From M269 sp964640795 (GTDB lineage Bacteria > Pseudomonadota > Gammaproteobacteria > Enterobacterales > Alteromonadaceae), in assembly GCA_964640795.1 (NCBI GenBank), contig CAZXIN010000017.1, positions 31,223 through 95,222 of the forward strand: a DNA stretch of 64,000 nucleotides, written 5' to 3'. Made by a program: the position numbers and the translations under genes. Shown piece after piece: positions 52,633 to 61,516 of the stretch; within the stretch, counting starts at the first letter, position 1, and each line of letters starts with the position of its first letter. The notes under the pieces are model-generated. The model ran no database searches. It worked only from the letters and a program-made list of their open reading frames with translations, and was not told the DNA's origin.

Positions 52633-53667
52633 ATGTCGAAAGCACTGCCCATTTTAGAAAAACTCTACCAACAAAAAAACCTGTCACAGCAAGAGTCTGA
52701 AGATTTCTTTACTGACGTTGTTGGAGGTCATGTAGACGATATTACATTGTCTTCTGTCCTTACTGCACTAAAGATAAAAGAAGAAACCCCAGAAGAAATT
52801 GCTGGAGCGGCCAGCGCCTTAATTAACAATGCAACTGCATTTTCAAGTCCCGATGGCATCTTCGCTGATATCGTCGGCACCGGTGGCGACGGACACAACA
52901 CAATCAATATTTCGTCTGCCGCTGCCATTGTTGCTGCAAGTTGTGGTTTGACCGTAGCCAAGCATGGCAATAGGAGTGTGTCGAGTAAGTCTGGTTCGGC
53001 AGACTTAATTGAAGGTTTCGGTATGAATTTAATGATGGAACCTAACATCGCTCGCCAGTGCTTAGATGAAGCCAGCTTCTGTTTCTTCTTTGCCCCTAAA
53101 TACCATGCAGGGATAAAACATGCGATGCCAGTACGAAATACACTGAAAACACGCACATTATTTAATTTACTGGGCCCGCTAGCTAATCCCGCAAGGCCTA
53201 CTCATATGATGATAGGTGTTTATACACCTGAACTTATCAAACCTTTTGCTGAAACCTTGCACTTACTAGGTTACAAAAATGCTTTGGTTGTTCATGGTAG
53301 TGGATTAGACGAGCTTGCACTCCATGGTCCGTCTCAAGTGGCAGAGCTTAATCATGGTAATATAGAATACTTCACCCTTTCACCTTCCGATTTTGGATTA
53401 GAGAATCACCCATTAAAGTCAATCGAAGGCGGTGAACCAGAACAGAATAAACAGTTGATCGAAGCAATACTTAAAGGGTCGGGTGAAATTGCACATCAAT
53501 CAGCTGTTGCAATGAATGCTGGTGCACTACTTAAACTTGCTGGGTTAGCAGAAAGCTACCAACAAGGTGCTCAAATGGCGATTGATGCCATGAAATCCGG
53601 TCAAGCCCTAAGCACGATATTAAGTGCAGCAAAGATCAGTCAACAGGCTTTAGAGATAAATAATTAA
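52633..53667 (+). CDS. trpD: Anthranilate phosphoribosyltransferase
   Basis: Adds phosphoribose from PRPP to anthranilate. The 344-residue enzyme shows the PRPP-binding GTGGDGHNTINIS, the KHGNRSVSSKSGSADLIEGFG motif, and FNLLGPLANPARPTHMMIGVY. It is of normal length, five bases after trpG, and one base before the trpCF start. Confidence 0.97.
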   Translation: MSKALPILEKLYQQKNLSQQESEDFFTDVVGGHVDDITLSSVLTALKIKEETPEEIAGAASALINNATAFSSPDGIFADIVGTGGDGHNTINISSAAAIVAASCGLTVAKHGNRSVSSKSGSADLIEGFGMNLMMEPNIARQCLDEASFCFFFAPKYHAGIKHAMPVRNTLKTRTLFNLLGPLANPARPTHMMIGVYTPELIKPFAETLHLLGYKNALVVHGSGLDELALHGPSQVAELNHGNIEYFTLSPSDFGLENHPLKSIEGGEPEQNKQLIEAILKGSGEIAHQSAVAMNAGALLKLAGLAESYQQGAQMAIDAMKSGQALSTILSAAKISQQALEINN

Positions 53668-53668
53668 C

Positions 53669-55051
53669 ATGGCAAATGTATTAACAAAAATTGTTGATGA
53701 CAAACGTATAGAAGTCGAACAACGAAAAAAATCAATTCCATTAGATAGCTTTATCAATGCGTTAACACCATCGGGTAAAAGCTTATATGATGCGCTATCA
53801 AAACCTGACGCAGGTTTCATCTTTGAATGCAAAAAGGCATCACCTTCGAAAGGCTTGATTAGACCAGTGTTCGATTTAGATGAAATCATTGAAGCTTACG
53901 GCCCATACGCTGCTGGCATTTCAGTTTTGACAGACGAAAAGTATTTTCAAGGTAGTTTTGAGTACCTTGACTACGTTACTGCACGTGTTAGTCAGCCTGT
54001 ACTGAATAAAGACTTTTTTGTCGATGAATATCAAGTTCATTTAGCCAGAAAGCATCATGCTGATGCTATCTTACTGATGCTATCGGTATTGGACGACGAC
54101 GAATACCGCCACCTCGCTACGCTGGCAGACTTTTATCATCTGGATATTTTGACAGAAGTTAGTAATCAAGAAGAAGCGGAAAGAGCTATCGCTCTGAATG
54201 CTAAAATTATTGGAATCAATAATCGGAATTTACGCGATTTGAGCACTGATTTGGCGATGACTGAACAATTAGCGCCTTATATTCGTAGTAACGCACCAGA
54301 CGCTCTCGTTATTTCAGAGTCAGGGATATATACAAATCAGGATGTCAGGCGATTAGCGCCTTTAGCTGATGGTTTTTTAGTTGGCAGCTCATTAATGGCA
54401 GAGCAAGACATTACTGCAGCCATCAAGGCTATGCTTTACAGCACAATCAAAGTGTGTGGCATAACCCAAATTGAAAATGCCAAGGAAATAGCACATATCG
54501 GTGCAACTTATATGGGGTTAATATTCGCGCCAAAATCAAAGCGTGCAATAACGCTTAAAGAAGCAGAAAACATTGTCAACGAAGTACCTTTTCGGTATGT
54601 CGGTGTGTTTGTTGATGCACCAATAACAGATGTTATAGAGGCAGTTCAAAGATTAAAGCTGAATGCGGTGCAATTGCATGGCAATGAGGATCAAGCTTAC
54701 ATCACGGAATTGCGTCAAACGCTAACCGAACACTGTGAGATATGGCAAGCGAAAGGTGTTGTTGACCAAATACCAGAACTGACCGAGACCGACGTAGACA
54801 AGTTTTTACTCGACTGCAAAGTAGGCAATCAAAGTGGAGGCACAGGTCAATCATTTGATTGGTCTTTACTCAATGCTTTAAGTGAACGAAATAATGTCGT
54901 TTTAGCCGGTGGAATAAACCCAGATAATATTATGCCAGCCACTGATCATAACGTAGCAATAATTGATGTTAATTCGGGTGTCGAAAGCGCCCCCGGCATC
55001 AAAGACCTAACTAAGCTCAAAGCGTTGTTTCAACGATTGAGACAGTATTAA
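53669..55051 (+). CDS. trpCF: Bifunctional indole-3-glycerol-phosphate synthase/phosphoribosylanthranilate isomerase
   Basis: A fusion of 460 residues. The N-terminal TrpC barrel (about 1-255) shows FECKKASPSKGLIRPVFD, VLNKDFFVDEYQVHLAR, IIGINNRNLRDL and VISESGIYTNQDVRRL. The C-terminal TrpF barrel (about 258-460) begins IKVCGITQIENAKEIA and contains GLIFAPKSKRAIT, AVQLHGNEDQAY and LAGGINPDNI. The fusion is characteristic of enteric/Vibrio/Alteromonas-type gammaproteobacteria. Confidence 0.97.
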   Translation: MANVLTKIVDDKRIEVEQRKKSIPLDSFINALTPSGKSLYDALSKPDAGFIFECKKASPSKGLIRPVFDLDEIIEAYGPYAAGISVLTDEKYFQGSFEYLDYVTARVSQPVLNKDFFVDEYQVHLARKHHADAILLMLSVLDDDEYRHLATLADFYHLDILTEVSNQEEAERAIALNAKIIGINNRNLRDLSTDLAMTEQLAPYIRSNAPDALVISESGIYTNQDVRRLAPLADGFLVGSSLMAEQDITAAIKAMLYSTIKVCGITQIENAKEIAHIGATYMGLIFAPKSKRAITLKEAENIVNEVPFRYVGVFVDAPITDVIEAVQRLKLNAVQLHGNEDQAYITELRQTLTEHCEIWQAKGVVDQIPELTETDVDKFLLDCKVGNQSGGTGQSFDWSLLNALSERNNVVLAGGINPDNIMPATDHNVAIIDVNSGVESAPGIKDLTKLKALFQRLRQY

Positions 55052-55066
55052 ATCGAGGATTTTTTA

Positions 55067-56254
55067 ATGAACAAACTAGACTCAAAATTTGGCGACTTTG
55101 GCGGTATGTATGTCCCCGAATTGCTCATCCCTGCCCTCGATCAGCTAGAACAAGCTTTTATCGATGCGCAGAAAGATCCTGAATTCCAAAAGGAATTTAT
55201 GGATCTACTACATAATTATGCTGGTAGACCAACCGCGATGACGTTATCGCGTAACTTGGTTAGCAACCCTAAGGTTAAGCTCTACCTTAAGCGTGAAGAT
55301 CTATTACACGGCGGTGCACACAAGACGAACCAAGTGTTAGGGCAAGCGCTACTGACCAAGCGTATGGGCAAGACCGAAGTTATCGCTGAGACAGGCGCTG
55401 GACAACATGGTGTTGCAACTGCATTAGCATGCGCTTTAATGGGCTTAAAGGCACGTATTTATATGGGCGCAAAAGATGTTGAGCGTCAAGCACCTAATGT
55501 GTTTAGGATGCGTTTAATGGGTGCAGAAGTCATCCCCGTTAATTCTGGCTCTGGCACACTGAAAGATGCCGTTAATGAGGCTATGCGTGATTGGTCAGCT
55601 AATTATGATAAAGCGCATTACTTGCTAGGTACAGCAGCCGGGCCTCATCCATTCCCAACTGTCGTCAGAGAGTTCCATCGCATGATCGGTGAAGAAACTC
55701 GCGCTCAAATTATGGAGCGTGAGGGAAGGCTACCTGATGCGGTCGTCGCGTGTGTCGGCGGCGGTTCAAATGCAATCGGCATGTTTGCTGATTTTATCGA
55801 CTCACCAGAAGTCAGACTGATTGGTGTAGAGCCTGCGGGTAAAGGTTTGCATACAGAAGAACACGGCGCAGCGATTTGTAAAGGTACCAAAGGTATTCTT
55901 CACGGCACTTACAGCTACATCATGCAAGATCAGTATGGTCAAATCGAAGAATCCTATTCGGTCTCTGCAGGCCTCGATTACCCAGCTGTAGGCCCTCAAC
56001 ATGCTTATTTACATAGTATTGGGCGCGCAGAATATGCAGCAGCGAGTGATGACGAAGCTCTCAATGCCTTCCAATTGTTATCTCGTAAAGAAGGCATTAT
56101 TCCTGCGCTTGAATCATCACATGCGTTAGCTCATGCGCTGAATATGGCTGACGAAGCAGAAGAAGAGACCATCATTGTGGTCAACTTATCAGGTCGTGGA
56201 GACAAAGATTTAGAACATGTACGCAGTGTGTTAGGAGATGCCTACAATGGATAG
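55067..56254 (+). CDS. trpB: Tryptophan synthase beta subunit
   Basis: PLP enzyme that joins indole and serine. In 395 residues it has the PLP lysine motif HGGAHKTNQVLGQALL, AETGAGQHGVATALACAL, the phosphate-binding CVGGGSNAIGMFADF and the late VNLSGRGDKDLEHV. It follows trpCF by 15 bases and overlaps trpA by eight. Confidence 0.98.
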   Translation: MNKLDSKFGDFGGMYVPELLIPALDQLEQAFIDAQKDPEFQKEFMDLLHNYAGRPTAMTLSRNLVSNPKVKLYLKREDLLHGGAHKTNQVLGQALLTKRMGKTEVIAETGAGQHGVATALACALMGLKARIYMGAKDVERQAPNVFRMRLMGAEVIPVNSGSGTLKDAVNEAMRDWSANYDKAHYLLGTAAGPHPFPTVVREFHRMIGEETRAQIMEREGRLPDAVVACVGGGSNAIGMFADFIDSPEVRLIGVEPAGKGLHTEEHGAAICKGTKGILHGTYSYIMQDQYGQIEESYSVSAGLDYPAVGPQHAYLHSIGRAEYAAASDDEALNAFQLLSRKEGIIPALESSHALAHALNMADEAEEETIIVVNLSGRGDKDLEHVRSVLGDAYNG

Positions 56255-57056
56255 ATATACAACAATGTTTAATCGCCTAGACGATGCTAACGAAGGCGCA
56301 TTTGTTCCCTTTGTGACAGTTGGCGATCCAGATCAAGCCACTAGTGTAGCCATTATGCAGTGCTTAATAGATAGCGGTGCAGATGCACTAGAACTAGGTA
56401 TCCCCTACTCTGATCCTATTGCTGACGGACCAACAATACAACATGCCAGTATAAGAGCATTAGCAACAGGCGCTACACCTGATACATGCTTCGAGGCTAT
56501 TGCAGAAATACGCCAAAATAACCCGAACATACCAATAGGCCTGCTACTTTATAGCAACTTAGTCATGGTTAAAGGTCTTGAAGCGTTTTACCAGCAAGCC
56601 GCTAACGCTGGGGTAGACTCTATTCTGATTGCAGACGTTCCATTACGAGAAGCAGACCCTTTCATTAAAGTGGCCAATCAAACTGGCATCAAGCAAATCT
56701 TAATTGCTCCACCAAATGCAACAGAAGAAACCTTTGCTGCTATCGGTGAGAAGTCACAAGGCTATACCTATTTACTGGGTAGAGCCGGTGTTACAGGTGC
56801 AGAGACGGCTGTTGAGATCCCGGCTAGTGAGCTTATTGCTAAGTTGCAACAGCATCAGGTGGCTCCGCCGCTATTAGGCTTCGGTATCTCTAAACCTCAA
56901 CAAGTAGAAGATGCAATATCAGCGGGCGCTGCGGGTGCTATATCGGGCTCAGCAACAGTTAATATCATTGCCGAACACCTCAATGACAAAGGTGCAATGC
57001 TCAATCACTTAAGTGAATTTGTTGCCAGTATGAAAGCTGCAACGAAGAAGTTGTAA
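56247..57056 (+). CDS. trpA: Tryptophan synthase alpha subunit
   Basis: Cleaves indole-3-glycerol phosphate to indole, which is channelled to TrpB. Signatures: AFVPFVTVGDPD, LELGIPYSDPIADGPTIQHA with catalytic residues, TYLLGRAGVTGAE and LLGFGISKPQQV. I use ATG 56247 (269 residues, AGGAG site nine bases upstream) rather than ATG 56238, whose own ribosome site would be the AGGAG it touches. It ends the trp operon. Confidence 0.97.
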   Translation: MDRYTTMFNRLDDANEGAFVPFVTVGDPDQATSVAIMQCLIDSGADALELGIPYSDPIADGPTIQHASIRALATGATPDTCFEAIAEIRQNNPNIPIGLLLYSNLVMVKGLEAFYQQAANAGVDSILIADVPLREADPFIKVANQTGIKQILIAPPNATEETFAAIGEKSQGYTYLLGRAGVTGAETAVEIPASELIAKLQQHQVAPPLLGFGISKPQQVEDAISAGAAGAISGSATVNIIAEHLNDKGAMLNHLSEFVASMKAATKKL

Positions 57057-57096
57057 TGTTGAGTACAGAAGAAGTTAACAGATAGTGATATAGAAA

Positions 57097-57114
57097 GAGC
57101 GCTGACGAGCGCTC
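57097..57114 (+). terminator. Hairpin at the end of the trp operon
   Basis: GAGCGCT-GACG-AGCGCTC is a perfect 7-bp GC-rich stem 41 bases after the trpA stop. No T-run follows, but another long palindrome begins two bases later. Confidence 0.5.
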
Positions 57115-57116
57115 CT

Positions 57117-57165
57117 ATATACCCAAACTACTCGATAATACGAGTCTCAAATAGTTTGGGTATAT
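57117..57165. repeat. TATACCCAA palindromic repeat, copy B
   Basis: Perfect 14-bp outer arms ATATACCCAAACTA and TAGTTTGGGTATAT, with inner arms ACTCG and CGAGT partly symmetrical inside. It shares the TATACCCAA/TTGGGTATA core with 40355-40393. It lies between trpA and the convergent small membrane gene and may double as a bidirectional terminator. Confidence 0.7.
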
Positions 57166-57169
57166 GTCT

Positions 57170-57430
57170 TCAATTATGTGATGTTCTAGCTTGTGAATCA
57201 GCAAACAACTCGTTGTTTTCAAGGTATTTATCACGTCGAATTCGCCACTCAGCTAAGTCGACTTGCATCATCTCATGATCTTCAATCTTTTCAATTCGCT
57301 GAAGCTCTGTTAATAACAGTACAGCGACATGATTGTCGAACTTCCTCTTACTACGAAAACTAGGCACAGCAAAATAGGCTGTTGCAGCTAGCATTATTAA
57401 AATAAATATCGTAACTAAGATAATATCCAT
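57170..57430 (-). CDS. Small hypothetical membrane protein
   Basis: An 86-residue protein starting MDIILVTIFILIMLAATAYFAVPSF, a single transmembrane helix, followed by a charged cytoplasmic part (RSKRKFDNHV ... EWRIRRDKYLENNELF). ATG 57430 has a GGAG ribosome site; an in-frame start at 57469 lacks one. No family recognised. It converges on trpA. Confidence 0.6.
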   Translation of the reverse strand: MDIILVTIFILIMLAATAYFAVPSFRSKRKFDNHVAVLLLTELQRIEKIEDHEMMQVDLAEWRIRRDKYLENNELFADSQARTSHN

Positions 57431-57752
57431 ATCAACTCCAATCTTCTCTCGAAGAAAAATGTTCAACACTTATCGTGTCATCGTATCACTATCTAGACAT
57501 ACGATTTATACGTATGTTCCACCAATACAGGTCATCCTACCAGTTAACTTTATGACCCTATATTAGACAAATGGCTAACTTTCCTATCATTTTAGCTTAT
57601 ACATAAAAAATGTTAGGGTAATTCTAGCGCACTTGATAGGCCTTTCACCGCATACCAAATAACACTGTATAATATCTTACCCGACATAACGGAATTTGCA
57701 ATCATTAGTCGGTTCTATTTTTTACCTTGATATCTACTGGCTCTTTCAGGCT

Positions 57753-58265
57753 TCACTCATGCCACTTTGAGTAAGGGATTTTCTTCTTCGCGATGAATTT
57801 GTAATAAAACATGATAAATAAAGGAAAATAGGCTATAGCAACAAACATCAAATTTCCTGCGTAAACAAGCTCTTTGTAGAAAGCGTTAGTTAGCCCAAAC
57901 TTAAAATATACACGATCATACATTCTAATCAGGTAAGTAAATATTAAAATAGTTGTAATAACGGATGTATAAGCAACTTGATCAATTCTAACCTTCCTAT
58001 AATAAGCAAGTATGACCAATACGAAAACATACATAAACTCAAAAAACGCAAACTTAGCATAACGAAACGATTGATTCGACTTAAACATGTCTAGAAAAAA
58101 ACAAGACTCAGCAAAGCCAGACATATAAAAAACGGTAAGAACTGATGAAAAAATAATTAGCTTGGGTTTACGAACCATAATACATAAACCAACTAAAAAC
58201 ACACATGCTAGTATATTGTAACTACCTAAAATCCTAGTTGTAACATCAGCGAAACATTCACTCAT
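57753..58265 (-). CDS. Hypothetical multi-span membrane protein
   Basis: A 170-residue protein with about five hydrophobic segments (LACVFLVGLCIMV, SSVLTVFYMSGFAESCFFL, FEFMYVFVLVILAYY, VITTILIFTYLIRMY, NLMFVAIAYFPLFIMFYYKF), ending in a basic tail. No recognised family, and the base composition is more AT-rich by eye than the neighbouring core genes. The ribosome site is weak. It stands alone between long spacers, consistent with an accessory or orphan gene. Confidence 0.55.
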   Translation of the reverse strand: MSECFADVTTRILGSYNILACVFLVGLCIMVRKPKLIIFSSVLTVFYMSGFAESCFFLDMFKSNQSFRYAKFAFFEFMYVFVLVILAYYRKVRIDQVAYTSVITTILIFTYLIRMYDRVYFKFGLTNAFYKELVYAGNLMFVAIAYFPLFIMFYYKFIAKKKIPYSKWHE

Positions 58266-58457
58266 TTTCTACGTAGCCTTAAAGTACATCTGAAAGTCTC
58301 AATATATTCAAAGACTTATATTTGTGTAGAACAACTTAGATAAGCAATGTTTGATTTTGTCTCCTTCAAACAAAAGGGCTAATCTTACAGTCCTTACATT
58401 AATTGCCGTACGATTCACAACATCAAGGTAATTATGAGACATACCTCCACACCTTAT

Positions 58458-58482
58458 AAAAAAAGGCGCATTAGCACCTTAA
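58458..58482 (-). terminator. Rho-independent terminator of the 23-codon mini-gene
   Basis: On the minus strand AAGGTGC-TAAT-GCGCCTT is followed by TTTTT. The 7-bp stem with one G-T pair and the T-run make a good intrinsic terminator, 24 bases after the mini-gene stop codon. Confidence 0.7.
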
Positions 58483-58506
58483 GCAATAAAAATATTCTTT
58501 GAAACT

Positions 58507-58578
58507 CTAAGAGCTAATCCTAGCATCCTTATCATCTTCTTCATCTTCACCTTGTCCAGGTAATATAAATTCAAACAT
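58507..58578 (-). CDS. Acidic 23-residue peptide gene
   Basis: ATG 58578 to TAG 58507 on the minus strand encodes a hydrophobic start MFEFILPGQG followed by the acidic run EDEEDDKD and the end ARISS. A strong ribosome site (AAAAGGATTAGG) precedes the start, and an intrinsic terminator follows. No nearby processing enzyme, transporter or toxin partner is visible. Function unknown; a small regulatory or membrane-associated peptide, or a peptide-natural-product precursor, are possibilities only. Confidence 0.5.
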   Translation of the reverse strand: MFEFILPGQGEDEEDDKDARISS

Positions 58579-58878
58579 ATCCTAATCCTTTTAAAAACTA
58601 TATGAAACACTTCAGTAAAACCAAAGCAATAAGAGTGTGCTTTTTGCGACACTCTCTGTCAATAACATTAATAGAATCATAAGGTTAAAACACCAATTTC
58701 GGTAATTATAGCTACCTATCCTGTACACTTTATATGCTTTTCTATTAATTTACCCACTTTAAGCTAGCCCCCAAAGAAAGCAACACCTCTTCGTTATTTC
58801 ACAAATACCTTCTTATACAAACATCGAGAGTGTTAATATCGATCTCAAATTAGTCTAGGATTACTTAAGGTTTGTTAT

Positions 58879-59181
58879 ATGTGGTACGTTATTTTTTCTC
58901 AAGATATTGAAAACAGTCTTTCATTGCGAATGAATGCTAGGCCTGCACATATAGAACGATTAAAAGAACTTGAAACTCAGGGCCGTCTATTGGTCGCCGG
59001 ACCTTGCCCAGCAATTGACAGCGAAAACCCTGGAGAAGCCGGTTTCACAGGTTCTGTTGTTATTGCTCAATTCGACAGTTTAATTGATGCTCAAAAGTGG
59101 GCTGATGATGATCCCTACAAAGCTGCAGGCGTCTACCAACGCAGTATAGTTAAACCCTATAAAAAAGTACTACCAGCTTAA
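58879..59181 (+). CDS. yciI: YciI family protein
   Basis: A 100-residue YciI-like protein: MWYVIFSQDIENSL, RPAHIERLKEL with the conserved histidine, AGPCPAID, and IAQFDSLIDAQKWADDDPY with the acidic catalytic-like pair. The fold is a dimeric ferredoxin-like domain; some members are chloromuconolactone dehalogenase-like, but the role of YciI is unknown. It overlaps the convergent HD-GYP gene by four bases. Confidence 0.92.
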   Translation: MWYVIFSQDIENSLSLRMNARPAHIERLKELETQGRLLVAGPCPAIDSENPGEAGFTGSVVIAQFDSLIDAQKWADDDPYKAAGVYQRSIVKPYKKVLPA

Positions 59182-60350
59182 GCAACTGACTGTGCAAAGA
59201 ATTTCTGAAAGTCGATTTTATAATCTTCGGCTTTCACTACTTCCTCAATTTCTTCTTTACAGTAACTTAACGCAAGGTCGATATCTTTAATCGGTAAATA
59301 ATGTCTATTCTTACCACAATAAAACAACTTCACTTGGGGTTCGAGTGGCTTTTCTTGATTAACCTTAGTAACTAACCCTATCTTGCCACTCACCATTTTA
59401 ACCAGCGTACCCGCAGGATAAAGTCCAATACATTGAATAAACTTACGCACTAATTCACCATCAAAATGAGCGCCGCTCTCTCGCATCATAATCTTCATGG
59501 CTTTCATCGCAGGCATCCCTTTTTTATATACTCGCTCTGCGGTCATAGCATCGTAACAGTCAACAATAGATATCATCTTGCCATACTGACCTATTTGTTC
59601 ACCTTTCAGCTTATTCGGGTATCCTGTGCCATCAATCTTTTCGTGGTGCTGCATAACCGTTTCGAGAACAAAAGAGTCAAGATCATCAAATTGCGCTAAA
59701 TAATCGCCGCCATAGGTCACATGATTGCGCATAACTACAAACTCTTCGTCAGTTAGTCGTCCAGGCTTATGCAGAATTTCATCAGGGACTTTAATTTTAC
59801 CGATATCATGAATAATCCCGGCAAAAGCCAATTTCCTAGCAACGTTTTTATCGAACCCTAGGTAGTCAGCAAAGGTCGCGAGCATAATGCCTACATTGAT
59901 GGAGTGCTCTAACAGATATTCATCCTTCTCTCGGATGCTCGTCATACACAATAATGCACTTGAGTTTCTTTCTAACGAGTCAACCAACTTATTGGACATT
60001 GTTTCAATCTGCTTAACATCGACCGCAATTTCACGGTCCACAGCATTTAGCAGCTTTTTTTGAAAGGATTTAGCTTGTTGATATAAACCTGTCGCTTTAG
60101 AAAGCTCGTTGTCAAAAGACACCGCCTTTTGCTTTTCTAGCTTCTTTTCTTCTTTTGGCTCTTCTTTGGGTTTGAGTGTCTTACTGGTATCTATCTCTAC
60201 TTCGAGAACCCCTTTAAGTAAAAGGCTCTTCACAGCTGACTCGGTTTTTATCCAGCCAGCCATAGTTAAGTTCATGTTCCCCTTTTGTTTAACAAAACGG
60301 GTTACATACATACCTATCTCAAGCTGATTTGTTTTTACTGCCCTTAACAT
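59178..60350 (-). CDS. HD-GYP cyclic-di-GMP phosphodiesterase with DUF3391
   Basis: A 390-residue cytoplasmic enzyme that hydrolyses cyclic-di-GMP to GMP. The N-terminal DUF3391 domain begins MLRAVKTNQLEIGMYVTRFV. The HD-GYP domain is intact: HDIGKIKVPDEILHKPGRLTDEEF, MRNHVTYGGDYL, HHEKIDGTGYPNKL and SIVDCYDAMTAERVYKKGM. With the GGDEF-EAL protein at 2753 it gives the window two c-di-GMP enzymes. A lysine/glutamate-rich linker (about 62-80) separates the domains. Confidence 0.95.
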   Translation of the reverse strand: MLRAVKTNQLEIGMYVTRFVKQKGNMNLTMAGWIKTESAVKSLLLKGVLEVEIDTSKTLKPKEEPKEEKKLEKQKAVSFDNELSKATGLYQQAKSFQKKLLNAVDREIAVDVKQIETMSNKLVDSLERNSSALLCMTSIREKDEYLLEHSINVGIMLATFADYLGFDKNVARKLAFAGIIHDIGKIKVPDEILHKPGRLTDEEFVVMRNHVTYGGDYLAQFDDLDSFVLETVMQHHEKIDGTGYPNKLKGEQIGQYGKMISIVDCYDAMTAERVYKKGMPAMKAMKIMMRESGAHFDGELVRKFIQCIGLYPAGTLVKMVSGKIGLVTKVNQEKPLEPQVKLFYCGKNRHYLPIKDIDLALSYCKEEIEEVVKAEDYKIDFQKFFAQSVA

Positions 60351-60424
60351 TGGCTTGTTTTACCTACTTTACAGCGGACTTTTTTTTATTATGTAGCCAA
60401 GACTATACAATTTGATTCGTTATC

Positions 60425-61126
60425 TCAATCAGCTTGTGGGACTTTATTCACTAAGCGTGCATTCATATCCATAACAACATGGCGTGTGAAATCATCACCA
60501 CCGCTTTCTTTCATCTTTTCTTCAATGTGCATTTTGTAGGTTTCAATATCCATCAACTCAAGATTGACATTAATGGTTTTGAATAAACGAGGAAAACGGT
60601 TCACTCCAGGTTTCTGAATATGATGTAGCCCGCCACTGTATATGAACAATATCTTGCCATGATGGATACGCTCCATAATCTCAGCGACACCGCCGCGAAC
60701 ACGCATAGTTCGCCCAAACTTGTCCAATCCACTGTCTCGCTTCATACGCCCTTCAGGTAATATGGCGGCCACAGTGTCGTCGTTGATATGATCTAAAAAG
60801 CGAGTCCAACTATCATCTTTCTTTCGTGTAATAGGCACAGCGCCAGGAAGAATCAGCTTCAGTAATTTTCCAGTAAGTGGTCTCTTCATAGTGACATCCG
60901 CACCTGGAACAACCATTTTACGAGCCAACAGCCAAACATATCGCCATGAAGCAAATCGGATAAAAACAGGCTCAAACAAGCTTGTGTGATTAAGTAATAC
61001 CATCAACCGAACGTCACCTAAGTCATTTTTCTTAGAATCACCTAGCCAAGCTGCATTACCTCGGTAAAAAACATGACACAACAATTTAATGATAGAAAAA
61101 GAAACAAAACTGGTAATATGCTGCAC
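60425..61126 (-). CDS. PlsC-like lysophospholipid acyltransferase with an HX4E motif
   Basis: A 233-residue acyltransferase-like protein. Motif I reads NHTSLFEP, giving HX4E rather than the common HX4D; motif III reads ILPEGRMKR, close to PEGTR. A short hydrophobic N terminus suggests membrane association. The best guess is an acyl transfer to a lysophospholipid or related glycerolipid, but the variant motif leaves the substrate open. It stands alone on the minus strand. Confidence 0.8.
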   Translation of the reverse strand: MQHITSFVSFSIIKLLCHVFYRGNAAWLGDSKKNDLGDVRLMVLLNHTSLFEPVFIRFASWRYVWLLARKMVVPGADVTMKRPLTGKLLKLILPGAVPITRKKDDSWTRFLDHINDDTVAAILPEGRMKRDSGLDKFGRTMRVRGGVAEIMERIHHGKILFIYSGGLHHIQKPGVNRFPRLFKTINVNLELMDIETYKMHIEEKMKESGGDDFTRHVVMDMNARLVNKVPQAD

Positions 61127-61516
61127 TAAATAATAAAACCTCGTTTAGCGCTGTCACAAGCACCTCAGGTTGACTTATAACAACACATTCAAAAAATTTA
61201 AGCGGATTATACTCAAATACCAAACTATTAATATGCACCTTTCATATAAGATGGCTTGGAAGCCTTATTCGATAAGTGGTGGTGTATGATGGAATTCAGT
61301 TAAGATTCAGCCTCAACCGCATAGTCTAACGCAATTATCACAGTATCATTGAAAAGCACCTATTATCTGTGCATGATACCGAGGCATGTGAACCAGAGCC
61401 ACACTCTGCTCTATTCACTAAAATGAATGGATACAGTAATTTATACCTTCGAGATTTTTGAATTTTCGAAAAGCCTAAATTCACGAAATATTTAAAATAA
61501 GATTTAACGCTCTAAT
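61127..61516. other. Spacer between acyltransferase and PepSY-PhoPQ-like operon
   Basis: No gene found. It should hold the promoter of the plus-strand operon; a tandem ATTCAG site is entered separately. The 3' part (about 61440-61510) is AT-rich. Confidence 0.4.
61294..61310 (+). promoter_or_regulatory. Tandem half-site likely bound by an OmpR/PhoP-type regulator
   Basis: ATTCAG-TTAAG-ATTCAG: two identical hexamers with a five-base spacer, an 11-bp period. OmpR/PhoP-family dimers bind exactly such direct repeats. It lies about 207 bases upstream of the PepSY gene that leads the response regulator operon, so autoregulation is plausible. Confidence 0.45.

Larger units (their letters stand above)
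58266..58878. other. Long spacer holding a mini-gene
   Basis: Of 613 bases, 58458-58578 contains a 23-codon frame and its terminator on the minus strand, entered separately. A stem AGAGTGT/ACACTCT sits near 58635-58658, in the presumed upstream region of that mini-gene, with TTGACA (minus strand) just beyond it. The remainder holds no recognisable gene. Confidence 0.5.

Noticed and set aside
52728..53156. 142-codon minus-strand frame
   Set aside because: Lies entirely antisense within trpD, has no ribosome site and reads like a shadow of trpD codons.
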